Origin: Arthrobacter sp. PGP41 | Lineage (GTDB): Bacteria; Actinomycetota; Actinomycetes; Actinomycetales; Micrococcaceae | Assembly (NCBI RefSeq): GCF_002953935.1 | Contig: NZ_CP026514.1 | Location: 2,046,001-2,110,000 of the forward strand | DNA length: 64,000 nt | Direction: 5' to 3' | Shown: piece after piece, positions 34,649-42,817 of the stretch | Layout: each line of letters starts with the position of its first letter | How positions within the stretch are numbered: position 1 is the first letter of the stretch | Position numbers and translations under genes: made by a program | The notes under the pieces: generated by a model | The model's input: only the letters and a program-made list of their open reading frames with translations | The model's database searches: none | What the model was told of the DNA's origin: nothing

Positions 34649-36202
34649 CTACTTGGACCAGGCGAGGTCGCTCAGCCGCCAGGAACGCTCGAGAGGATCC
34701 AGGACGAGGCCCTCGACCCTGTCGCTCACCACGGCGCTCTGCCGGTACCAGGCCACAGGGATCACGGGCAATTCGTTGTGCAGGATGTCGGTGACCGTGC
34801 GCCGGTTTTCCTCGCTGCTGCCGGCATCGGTGCCGGTGGACATGGCGTTCAGTGTCGAGGTCAGATCTGCATTGTTCCAGCCCATGGCGCCGTAGTCGGC
34901 GCCGCCGGGCCTGAAGTCCTCGGTGAGGGTCACCAGCGCGTCGGGCACAAGTGCGTAATTGCGCGAGTACAGTGCCAGTTCCAGCGAACCGTCCTTGTGT
35001 CCGGCGGGAATGTCGCTCGAATTCCCGACCTTAACGTCCAGGGTGATTCCCACCTCTTTCAGCTTCGCCTGGATGGCGGTTGCAAGCAGCGGCAGTTCCG
35101 GGCGGTCAGGGAAGGTGCGCAGGCTGACCGAGAACTTTTTCCCCTCGCGCTCAAGGATTCCGTCGGCTCCGGGGGCCCAGCCGGCCTCGGCCAGCAGCTT
35201 CTTCGCTTCGTCGGCGTCATGGGCCAGCGGCGTGACATCATCCTGGTGCCACTCCGGCAGCGAGGGCGGGAACAGCTGGCTGGCGGCCATTTCAGGGTCT
35301 CGAAGCAGCGCAGTTGCCATCGCTTCGCGGTCCAGGGCCAGGCTCAGGGCTTGACGCACGCGGGAATCACCCAGGAATTCGTGTGCGGCGTTTACCTTCA
35401 TCAGGATGGTCCTGGGAAGAGTTACCGCCGCGATATCCAGTTTGCCGGCCTGCTTGATCCGCTGCAGGCTGGTCGGGTCCATCCCGAACGTGACGTCGGC
35501 CTGTCCGCTTTCGGCTAGCAGCGCACGGCTCTCGGCCCTTCCCACCGCCTGGTAGTGGACCTCCGCAATCTCCGACTTTTCGTCCTGCCACTGCTCAGAG
35601 GCAGCCAGTTCGATGGTGGCCGGCTGCTCCAGCCGCGTCACCTTGTAGGGACCGGAGCCCACTACCTCGGTGACTGACCGGTCGGCAGCGTACGAGCTGG
35701 GGGCAAGAATCTGTGTGCTGGTGTGGCCAAAGACGGCGGGCAGCGGGGCGTACGGCTCCATCAGGTCTACCCGGACTGCCCCGTCCTCGGCCGTGATGGA
35801 CTTGACCGGAACCGTTGCAAGGGGGCTTGCCGCCTTGGTCCGCGCGGTCTCCAACGCGCCGACAACGGAATCAGCCGTGACCGCGGTCCCGTCATGGAAA
35901 GTGGCACCCTCGCGTAGCGTGAATCGCCAGGAAAGATTATCCGGAGAGGCCTCCCAAGCCGTGGCCAGCCCAGGCTGCAGCGCCCCATGATTGTCTGCAT
36001 CCACCAGGGTCTCAGCCACCTGCAGGCGGGTGAAGAATCCTCCGCTGGTGGAGGGGTCAAGGCTGTGAAGCTCAAACTGCCCAACTACCTTCAGCGGCTG
36101 CTGAGCAGCCTGGTTCTTTGCCGGGTTTTCCCCGGCGCATCCGGCCATCATCAATACGGTGGCAGCTGACGCCCCGGCCATTCTTATCCTGCGCCCAAGC
36201 AT
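34649..36202 (-). CDS. ABC transporter substrate-binding lipoprotein, family 5
   Basis: The protein has 517 residues. The signal peptide MLGRRIRMAGASAATVLMMA is followed by the lipobox cysteine (MAGC). The family 5 fold is seen in FTRLQVAETLVDADNHGALQ, TLREGATFHDGTAVTADSVV and ALSLALDREAMA. The ATG at 36202 has AGGAG upstream. A near-perfect Zur-type box lies 59 nt upstream, so the operon should be induced by zinc starvation. A zinc-metallophore or zinc-loaded peptide is therefore a better guess than a nutrient peptide. Confidence 0.92.
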   Translation of the reverse strand: MLGRRIRMAGASAATVLMMAGCAGENPAKNQAAQQPLKVVGQFELHSLDPSTSGGFFTRLQVAETLVDADNHGALQPGLATAWEASPDNLSWRFTLREGATFHDGTAVTADSVVGALETARTKAASPLATVPVKSITAEDGAVRVDLMEPYAPLPAVFGHTSTQILAPSSYAADRSVTEVVGSGPYKVTRLEQPATIELAASEQWQDEKSEIAEVHYQAVGRAESRALLAESGQADVTFGMDPTSLQRIKQAGKLDIAAVTLPRTILMKVNAAHEFLGDSRVRQALSLALDREAMATALLRDPEMAASQLFPPSLPEWHQDDVTPLAHDADEAKKLLAEAGWAPGADGILEREGKKFSVSLRTFPDRPELPLLATAIQAKLKEVGITLDVKVGNSSDIPAGHKDGSLELALYSRNYALVPDALVTLTEDFRPGGADYGAMGWNNADLTSTLNAMSTGTDAGSSEENRRTVTDILHNELPVIPVAWYRQSAVVSDRVEGLVLDPLERSWRLSDLAWSK

Positions 36203-36260
36203 GGGTCTGCTCCTTTTTAGTTACCAAGTGTTAGTTCCCATGCGTCATTCTAGTTGCGAT

Positions 36261-36275
36261 TGATTATCATTACCA
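36261..36275. promoter_or_regulatory. Zur-like box before the second importer
   Basis: TGATTATCATTACCA matches 13 of 15 positions of the palindrome TGATAATCATTATCA. It is the best Fur/Zur-family site in the window and lies 59 nt before the substrate-binding protein gene. Confidence 0.72.
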
Positions 36276-36756
36276 AAACTGGTGCTACTTGTTTAGGTCT
36301 GCCAGGGGCAGCGGGTGAAGAAATCTCCGGGGGGCGCTACCAACCAAGACGAGCCCTGGTTGGCTGTGACTTCCTGAACGTGCTCATGGATGGCGAGCCT
36401 CATAGATACCTTGGCGCCTCCGAACCGCAGTCTTTCGACCGCGTCGAACAACCTTCGATGACGTCCGAAACCTTCTGTGCTGCATAATTGCAGCCCAACT
36501 AGGGCGCTGATTGGAGTGGTCAGCGCTTGTCGTCCCGCGCTTCGCCGGCCCACGGGCCCGACGCGATAACTGCTTCACCCTGACGGATCAGTCTCATCTC
36601 TGACCGCGAGGACGGGCTGGGGGTGATGCCCGGCGGGGTCTGTCAGTACACGCCAACCCCTAATCTCCGGCATTTCCCTCGGTGGGCAACAGGGAGGGGA
36701 AGTTCGGCCTCTCTGGCGGTTCACTCCAGGATGCCGCTGCCGGGAAAGCTGCATGT
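36276..36756. other. Gene-free stretch with an unidentified minus-strand fragment
   Basis: No supported gene is seen. On the minus strand a short open piece near 36530-36650 reads MRLIRQGEAVIASGPWAGEA, which looks protein-like but has no partner sequence or start that I recognise. It may be the end of a deleted gene. GC content is lower than average from 36276 to 36500. Confidence 0.4.
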
Positions 36757-37737
36757 TTATTGCACAATGCCGAAACCTGCGGCAGCGTAGATTCCGTCGA
36801 TGACCTTCATGTTGGAAAGGTTGTCGGAGCCCTCAGGGAGCAGCTCCTGGCCCGACTCAAGACCATGGACTACGGCCTCCAGTTGATGGTCGTAGGTCTC
36901 AAGACCACGTACAGTCCACGTACGGTCCAGCCCGTTATGGCTCAGGGTGACGGAGTGTCCTTTGGAAGGAAAGACCAGATTCTTGACGACGAGTTTCCCT
37001 TCTGTACCGACCACTTCGAGGGATGAGTTCAGGTGGCCGGGCTCTTCCAGCATTGCTGATGTGATGAGCGCTTTTGCTCCTGAGGGAAACTGGAGGTCGG
37101 CCGTTACGCTCAGGTCCGCGCCAAGGGGATTGAGCGTCCCGCTGGCTCGGACTACCTTTGGTTCTTCGCCCATAAATGCCCGCACCCAGTGAACCGGGTA
37201 GCAGCCGAGGTCCATCAGCGATCCGCCTCCCAGTCTCGGGTCGTGTCGCAGCGACGCGGGATCGAAAGGATTCGAGCTGGAAAAGTCTGCGCTCAGTGTC
37301 AAAACCTCGCCGAGCCCGCCGGAGGCCTTGACGGCATCGAGTTCCGCGCTGAGGGGGTGGTAGCGGTCATGAAAGGCTTCGATGAGGCGGCAACCTGTCG
37401 ATTGCGCAGCCTCCAGCATTTTTGCAGCCTCATCCGCATTCATTGCGAAGGGCTACTCGCAGAGCACGTGCTTTCCTGCCTCCAAGGCGGCGATCGACCA
37501 CTTGGCGTGCTCGGAGGGTGGCAGCGCGTTATAGACCAAATCAATGCCGGGGTCGGACATCAAAGAGGAGTAATCGCCGTAAAAACGGTCAATCCGGTGG
37601 TGGTTTGCAAACTGGTGTGCAGACTCTGCACGGCGGGAGGCTACAGCGACGACCTCTACGTCAGTTCGCCGCCTGGCTGGCCGGATGACCGCCGCAGGCG
37701 CTATACCCGATGCGCCCAAAATTCCGATTCTTAACAT
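36757..37737 (-). pseudogene. Gfo/Idh/MocA family oxidoreductase with internal amber codon
   Basis: A 326-codon frame starts at ATG 37737 with AAGGAG upstream and shows the Gfo/Idh NAD fold (LRIGILGASGIAPAAV) and DLVYNALPPSEHAKWSIAAL. At GKHVLCE the next codon is TAG (37453-37455), then the frame continues PFAMNADEAAK to 36757. In intact relatives this position is the lysine of the EKP motif, so an AAG-to-TAG change removed the key residue and ended the protein. The downstream half, with LGGGSLMDLGCYPVHW, is otherwise undamaged, so the mutation looks recent or is a sequencing error. Confidence 0.85.
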
Positions 37738-38162
37738 TGCATGTCTCCTTGCTGGGGCGCCAGAACGGCAGTCTATTCGCGTCAAGTTGTACGAGCATCC
37801 CCATCATGCGAGCCGGTGCCAACCGGACACGGTGAAGCTGCATCTGCCACCCGCCCCGAGTTAGAGCAGCGGAAGGTCGAGGGGAACAACGGCGGCACTC
37901 GCGGCAGCAGCGGGCGTTGACCTCGATGCATTCAGCTTATATAGTTCAGGCCATAAACTAAAGCTGGTAGGGCGTTGCAGAAGGTTATCGGCCAGACGGC
38001 CTCGCGGGTGCCAGTGCCGTATCGGTGGGCGGCGAGAACGACACCCGGAGCTCGAGGCGTCCTGAAACCCATCAGCGAGGCCGGCGAGGACAATCCAGCT
38101 GAGGGTGCCGGAGAAATACTCATCCATGTGCCGACCCCGTACCCCCCCATCTAGGAGACATC
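37738..38162. other. Control region before the epimerase-type gene
   Basis: This gene-free region of 425 bp contains an inverted repeat (37942-37960) and is locally AT-rich at 37935-37965. A minus frame inside it is low in complexity and not convincing. Confidence 0.45.
37942..37960. promoter_or_regulatory. Inverted repeat resembling a ROK/LacI-type operator
   Basis: TAGTT and AACTA half sites flank CAGGCCATA in an AT-rich patch about 200 bp before the downstream gene. ROK-family repressors of sugar genes in actinobacteria use TTAGTTT/AAACTAA-like sites. No ROK gene is in the window, so the assignment is speculative. Confidence 0.35.
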
Positions 38163-39047
38163 ATGAAGGTCCTCATCACTGGCGCTCATGGAAAGGTCGG
38201 TCGTGCCGCTACTCGGGCGATGATCGTCGCCGGACACGAAGTACTCACCACCGATCTCACTCGTCCCGGCTTCGAGCGTAAGCCTGAAGGCACCCCGAAG
38301 TACACGATGGCCGACCTCACCGATGCAGGGGAAGCCTACGCCGTCGTCCGCGGAGCGGATGCCGTCGTACACGTCGCTGCAATCCCCGAACCGACGGGTA
38401 ACCCGCCTCACGTCGTATTCCAGACCAATCTCATGGCGACCTTTAATGTCCTTGAGGCGGCCATACAATTTGGCGTGAAACGCTTCGTTTTCATCTCCAG
38501 TGAGACGGTCCCGGGGTTCTTCTTTCCCGAGCGCGGATTCCTCCCTGACTACGCACCCGTGGACGAGGAGCACCCGATCCGCCCGCAGGACCCCTACGCG
38601 CTCTCCAAGCACTTCGGCGAGCAGCTGATGGACGCCGCAATCGCCCGGTCCGACATCCAGTGCATCTCCATCAGGCCCAGCTGGGTCCAGTTCGAAGGCA
38701 ACTACGAGAATAACCTCGGACCGCAGATCCGTGATGCATCGGTCCTCAGCCCCAACCTATGGAGCTACGTCGACGCCTACGACCTCGCCGATGCCATCGT
38801 CCTGGCCGCCGAGTCAGACCTGCCCGGACATGAGGTCTTCTACATCGCTTCCCCCGAGAATGTAGGCGGGCACGACTTCGCTGAGGTCCTGAACAAGTAC
38901 TACGGTGACACCATCGAACTGCGCGAACTACGCCGTACCGATGCTTCGGGGATCTCAAGCGCCAAAGCCCAACGGATGCTGGGCTGGACGCCGAAGCGAT
39001 CCTGGCGTGACTACCTCGACGCCGAAGGACATAAGCTCAACCAGTAA
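38163..39047 (+). CDS. NAD(P)-dependent oxidoreductase, epimerase/uronate dehydrogenase-like
   Basis: The protein has 294 residues of the extended SDR family. The cofactor motif is VLITGAHGKVGRA, followed by DAVVHVAAIPEP and FVFISSET. The catalytic YxxxK is DPYALSKHFGEQLM, with SSE providing the serine. GAHGKVGR at the start is common in uronate dehydrogenase-type and NAD-epimerase-like proteins. The natural substrate is probably a sugar or sugar acid. The stop is followed at once by a strong terminator. The neighbouring Gfo/Idh pseudogene may once have shared its pathway. Confidence 0.88.
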   Translation: MKVLITGAHGKVGRAATRAMIVAGHEVLTTDLTRPGFERKPEGTPKYTMADLTDAGEAYAVVRGADAVVHVAAIPEPTGNPPHVVFQTNLMATFNVLEAAIQFGVKRFVFISSETVPGFFFPERGFLPDYAPVDEEHPIRPQDPYALSKHFGEQLMDAAIARSDIQCISIRPSWVQFEGNYENNLGPQIRDASVLSPNLWSYVDAYDLADAIVLAAESDLPGHEVFYIASPENVGGHDFAEVLNKYYGDTIELRELRRTDASGISSAKAQRMLGWTPKRSWRDYLDAEGHKLNQ

Positions 39048-39090
39048 CGAGAGGGACGGGGCGGGAGCCTCTCCCGCCCTTTCCCTCTCG
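39048..39090 (+). terminator. Two-part hairpin terminator
   Basis: An outer 9-bp stem (39048-39056 with 39082-39090) and an inner 9-bp stem (39059-39067 with 39071-39079) close a CCT loop directly after the stop codon. The structure is long and GC-rich. Confidence 0.9.
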
Positions 39091-39110
39091 CAATGCGCTC
39101 ATCAGCCCTC

Positions 39111-39416
39111 GGACTTTCTGATGGCCGGTGTGGGCCCCTGCCGGGACTTTCTGAATAACGGCGGGTGGGGTCCGGTCTGTTCCGAAAGGAGACGGCCGTG
39201 CCAGAGTCCACGACCGAGATGACAGGGGCGATGATCGATCCTGTGACGGGAGAGATCATCGATCAGAAGGAGCTTGCGGAACGGTTGCTCGCGCAGGCCG
39301 GGGAACAGGGCGTGAGCCTGGTGGGCCCAAGTTTCATGGCCCGTCCTGACCATCCAAATGGCGGGGACTTACCCGGTGCAGTGTATGCCCGCCCGCGGGA
39401 AAGCAGGAGGGGGTAA
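39111..39416 (+). mobile_element. Truncated IS256-type insertion sequence, left end
   Basis: GGACTTTCTGA occurs at 39111-39121 and again at 39144-39154. The second copy continues as GAATAACGG, like an IS256-family terminal repeat. The truncated transposase gene follows. No right end was found, so most of the element is gone. The doubled terminal sequence suggests two nested or adjacent insertions. Confidence 0.6.
39198..39416 (+). pseudogene. IS256 family transposase, N-terminal fragment
   Basis: A GTG at 39198 with AAAGGAG upstream opens a 72-residue frame. GAMIDPVTGEIIDQKELAER, then LLAQAGEQGVSLVGP, matches the N-terminus of IS256 transposases, which would continue with GGLLxxLTKxVLE. After VGP the similarity stops and the frame reads SFMARPDHPNGGDLPG. 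The DDE catalytic domain is absent, so the product cannot transpose. Confidence 0.7.
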
Positions 39417-39545
39417 ACGGCCAGGGTGCGCCACTGACCACCGCACGCACGTCACCCGAACACACAGGAGAACGATGCAGCACTGGCGGCACCCATTTAC
39501 GCGCAGTCGCGCAGCACGTGCGCTCGCCAGGATCCCATCCTGGGC

Positions 39546-40001
39546 CTATTCGTGGGCGAGTGCTTTCGTGGCCAGCACATCGTTCATGCGCTGGGTCAGA
39601 TTCCGGACGCTGCAGGGCTTGCCGAGCAGGTCGTCTATCCCGGCGGTACGGTATTGGTCTATGACTATCTGGGGTTGGGCGGTGAGCATGAAAATGTGGG
39701 CGGTGCTGGTTTCCTTGATACGCCGGGCTCCTTCCAGTCCGTCAATATCCGGCAGTTCGTAATCCAAAATGATCACGTCGGGATGATACTCGCCCACGGA
39801 CGTGATGCCCGACAATCCGTCCTCGGCCAGATGAACGGCGGTACCTGCCCATGGGCAGACACGCAGGAGCAGGTTCCGGATGTCTTGGTCGTCTTCTATG
39901 AGCGAAACGGGACTACATCGCTGCTGGCGCCGTTGAGGTAACCGCAGGATGAAGAAGGCCCTCCGGTGGGGGACCGATGGGCCTTCCTCAACTGAGGCCA
40001 C
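39546..40001 (-). CDS. Response regulator receiver domain protein (start uncertain)
   Basis: The receiver domain runs from VSLIEDDQDIRNLLL (acidic pair) through the phosphoacceptor aspartate in DVIILDYELPD to MLTAQ and the lysine in LLGKPCSVRNL. Nothing follows except a short tail, so this is a stand-alone receiver. The N-terminus is a problem. The only in-frame start is GTG 40001, and the hairpin at 39954-39986 would lie inside the coding region. An ATG close to the domain is followed by TAG in another frame. The gene may be truncated or damaged at its 5' end. Confidence 0.55.
   Translation of the reverse strand: MASVEEGPSVPHRRAFFILRLPQRRQQRCSPVSLIEDDQDIRNLLLRVCPWAGTAVHLAEDGLSGITSVGEYHPDVIILDYELPDIDGLEGARRIKETSTAHIFMLTAQPQIVIDQYRTAGIDDLLGKPCSVRNLTQRMNDVLATKALAHE
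39954..39986. terminator. Hairpin resembling a terminator
   Basis: An 8-bp stem (39954-39961 with 39979-39986) encloses a second 4-bp stem (CGGT/ACCG). It lies in the 5' part of the receiver-domain frame and argues that coding begins downstream of it. Confidence 0.55.
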
Positions 40002-40136
40002 CCGCCCCGGATGCAGTCATCGACCGGAACCTTGGCGAAACCTCGACACACTTCTGCAAGAGGGCTGGAACCTCATAGCCCCATGCAGTAGCAAGTTCTG
40101 ATGCACGTCAGGAAAACACAGCTGGAGGTCAACTGC

Positions 40137-41489
40137 TCAGCGGACCTTCGCCTTAGTCACGGTGATCGTGATGGCGTCCGTGACGGCGTCGGGGCTGACA
40201 CCGTTGGTGGCGGTCACCCTGAACGTGAACTTGCCGGCCTTGGTTGGGGTTCCGGACAGGACTCCGGTGGTGGGGTTCAGGGTTAGGCCTGCAGGCAGTG
40301 CACCGGAAACCTGGAAGGTTGGGGCCGGGGTACCCGTAGCGGCGAACGTGTAGCTGTAGGCGGTCCGCGTGTTCGCCTTGGTCGGTGGCGTGGCGGCGGT
40401 GAACACCGGTGGTGCTGCGTTCACGGTGATGACGGACACCGTGTTGGAGAAGGTGTTGACGACATAAACTCTCGACCCGTCCGGGGCGACTGCAGCACTG
40501 CCCGAGCCCCGCTCGACCGGCACCGTGGAGGTCACCGTGCCGGATGCCACGTCGATGACTGACACCGTCTCATCAGAGTTGGCGACGTAGACAGCCGACC
40601 CGTCCGGGGTGACCGCAACACCGACCGGGCTCAACCCAACCTGGATCGTGGAGGTCTCCGCACCGGATGCCACGTCGATGACCGACACCGTGGAGCTCTC
40701 GTTGTTGCTGACGTAGGCTGTGGACCCATCCGGGGTGAACGCAATACCGGCCGGAGACGGCCCCACGTTGATCGTGTCGGTCATCGTTCCCGAGACGACA
40801 TCAATGACCGATACCGTGTTGTAGTCCTGCCCGTTGGTGACGTAGGCCGTCGACCCGTCCGGGGTGAACGCAACGGCGCCTGGATACGGCCCTGCCGCGA
40901 TTGCGGTCGTCATCGTGCCCGACGCCACATCAATGACCGACACCGTGTTGGTGTCGCCGCTGGTGACATAAGTGATCGATCCATCCGGGGCGAATGCAAG
41001 GGTGAGCGGCAGGGACCCGACAGGGATGCTGGACGTCATTGTCCCTGACGCCACATCAATGACGGACACCGTGTCGGACCCGGTGCTGGTGACGTATGCC
41101 GTTGACCCGTCCGGGGTGAACGCAACATCGATGGGGAACGGCCCTACCGCGATTGAAGAGGTTATCGTTCCCGAGGCGACATCAATGACGGACACTGTGT
41201 CGGAATCGGTGTTGGTGACGTACGCTATGGACCCGTCCGGGGTAAACGCAACGTTACTGGGGTTTGGGCCGACCTGGATCGTGGAGGTCGCCGTGGCGGC
41301 AGCAATTGCCGGGACATCCGCCAGCATGAGGGCCGCCAGGAAGGTGCCGATCATGGCCGCACGCCGGCCGCGAAGGCGGGCAGCGCACGATCGCCGCGCG
41401 GAAAGGCGTTTTCCGGAGTGCTGTGTTTTGTTGGCTTGGGACGAAGGCCGATCCAGGTATGGCCGGGACAATGTATTTGATAGCTGCAT
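40137..41489 (-). CDS. Secreted YVTN-type beta-propeller protein with Ig-like C-terminal domain
   Basis: The protein has 450 residues. A basic N-terminus and a hydrophobic segment (AAMIGTFLAALMLADVPAIA) ending at AAA form a long signal peptide. Seven repeats of 41-43 residues follow, each of the form VGPxPxxVAFTPDGSTAYVT and then SDTVSVIDVASGT, which fits a closed seven-bladed propeller. The last about 90 residues are an Ig-like putative domain (PPVFTAATPPTKANTRTAYS, then LPAGLTLNPTTGVLSGTPT). There is no sorting signal or membrane anchor, so the product is probably secreted. The function is unknown. The start ATG 41489 is preceded by GGGGGAACCAG. Confidence 0.85.
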   Translation of the reverse strand: MQLSNTLSRPYLDRPSSQANKTQHSGKRLSARRSCAARLRGRRAAMIGTFLAALMLADVPAIAAATATSTIQVGPNPSNVAFTPDGSIAYVTNTDSDTVSVIDVASGTITSSIAVGPFPIDVAFTPDGSTAYVTSTGSDTVSVIDVASGTMTSSIPVGSLPLTLAFAPDGSITYVTSGDTNTVSVIDVASGTMTTAIAAGPYPGAVAFTPDGSTAYVTNGQDYNTVSVIDVVSGTMTDTINVGPSPAGIAFTPDGSTAYVSNNESSTVSVIDVASGAETSTIQVGLSPVGVAVTPDGSAVYVANSDETVSVIDVASGTVTSTVPVERGSGSAAVAPDGSRVYVVNTFSNTVSVITVNAAPPVFTAATPPTKANTRTAYSYTFAATGTPAPTFQVSGALPAGLTLNPTTGVLSGTPTKAGKFTFRVTATNGVSPDAVTDAITITVTKAKVR

Positions 41490-41957
41490 TCTGGTTCCCC
41501 CTACGAATGGAAAGCGAATTCTGTTGTGGCGCGTTTTTTGCGGCCTTCGGAAGATCACCTGCCGTCGTTGACGGACGGAAATCGTCTCGGCGCAGCACTG
41601 CGCCAAGAACAACGGGTGCCGGCAGGCCCCCTCATAACGACTCGCCGAAACAACGGCTCAAGCCGGAGCTTATCGACCCGGTGAACCTGCCGTCACCATT
41701 AGCCGGTACCTGTCTTTTGCGTTGGAGCTACCTGTTTATTGCGCACGAGAAATTGGGCGGCCTGCCACTAATGGAAATTCTCAACCACGGTGCATGACGA
41801 TCACGAATCGAGTTCCTTACCCGTTCCTTTCTCATACGTATTCAGCGTGTTCACCTTTTTATATACAGCCCGGCGGTCAGGTCTTGGTCAGCATCTGGAT
41901 TTGGGGGTGCACCATTCGAAAGCACATTGGCCGCATGCTCAAGCGGGGCGACAATTA
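41490..41957. other. Gene-free stretch upstream of the propeller gene
   Basis: No convincing coding frame, repeat or hairpin was seen in this 468-bp stretch. It should contain the promoter of the propeller gene. Locally it is AT-rich near 41730-41880. Confidence 0.5.
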
Positions 41958-42400
41958 GCGATACCCGCGATCGGACGAGCAGTCTCAGCCGCGGTGCTGG
42001 TCGTCGTTGGGGCAGGACTGGCGCTGCTCGCTGTGCTGGCTCTGGGGCAGCGGCCTCAGGCGCAATTCCAGTCGACTCCGCAGTGGATGATCGAGGGCAC
42101 GGTCGAGCCCATGGCCAGCGCAGATCGTGAGTCCCAGCAGGTGTAATTTCAGGGGTGGCGGCGGCTGTACCCGCTGGTTTGTCCTCTCGGCAGACGCCGT
42201 TGTGTTGCAGCACTATCGGGCAGTCCTGCCAGCCGCCGGCTGGGAAGTGGTCGAGGATGACGGGCGCCGCCTGGGGGCCCAGCGTGATGGCCTGGCGTTA
42301 GAGGCGATGCCCTGCCTTGGAGGCGGTCTGTTCGGGCCGGAAGCGAGGAAAACCGCGCGTTCGGACAGGGAACGGTTATCCCTCCGGGTTCAGACACATG
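41958..42400 (+). pseudogene. Probable frameshifted small membrane protein gene
   Basis: One frame reads AVSAAVLVVVGAGLALLAVL followed by GQRPQAQFQSTPQWMIEGTV and stops at 42146. The +1 frame then gives VVLQHYRAVLPAAGWEVVED, then DGRRLGAQRDGLALEAMPC. Together they look like one small protein with a single membrane anchor and a short external domain. The switch near 42140 suggests a frameshift. No start codon or ribosome binding site is clear. I rely on coding-like composition only. Confidence 0.35.
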
Positions 42401-42730
42401 TGCTGCACACCACTGAAAACGACGACAACCAACTGAAACTCCCCACCAGCTCCGACACTCCTGCTCGGCACATAGCAAGGCAGGGGAGCGAACGCGCATG
42501 AGCGTGCCTGGGACAACGCTCAGTCCCGTTATGCCATACTCTTTGCGGCCCCGGGCCTCGATCGTCGGCCCTGCGAGCTTCACACCTCCGCGGCAGGAAC
42601 ATCGGGAAACCCGTTCCATACCTTGCGGACTCAGCTTGGCCTTCGGGCCCGTGGGGCCGGGTGGCCCCGCGGCGTCTGTCTCGCCGTCGCGGATCGCTGT
42701 AGGCACCACGCGTCCTTAAACCCAGGGGCC
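42401..42730. other. Stretch without a supported gene
   Basis: Long frames exist on both strands here, but they are GC-driven, lack ribosome binding sites and show no motif that I recognise. Confidence 0.45.
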
Positions 42731-42764
42731 CTGGCGGCACGGTCACGTGGTGCCGTGCCGCCAG
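42731..42764 (-). terminator. Hairpin terminator after the inositol-type dehydrogenase
   Basis: A perfect 12-bp stem (42731-42742 with 42753-42764) and a 10-nt loop lie 54 bp after the stop of the minus-strand dehydrogenase. Confidence 0.75.
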
Positions 42765-42817
42765 GCAGGGCCGGTGTTACTGAGCCCGTTTAGCCCTTTG
42801 GGACTCCCGGCTGAATG

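Noticed and set aside
39475..39762. A short plus-strand frame starting ATG with AGGAG upstream
   Set aside because: Beyond the first 20 codons it is antisense to the receiver domain, and its sequence is a W/S-rich shadow.
42149..42709. A 186-codon minus-strand frame
   Set aside because: No ribosome binding site, no family motif, and composition is typical of GC-rich non-coding sequence.
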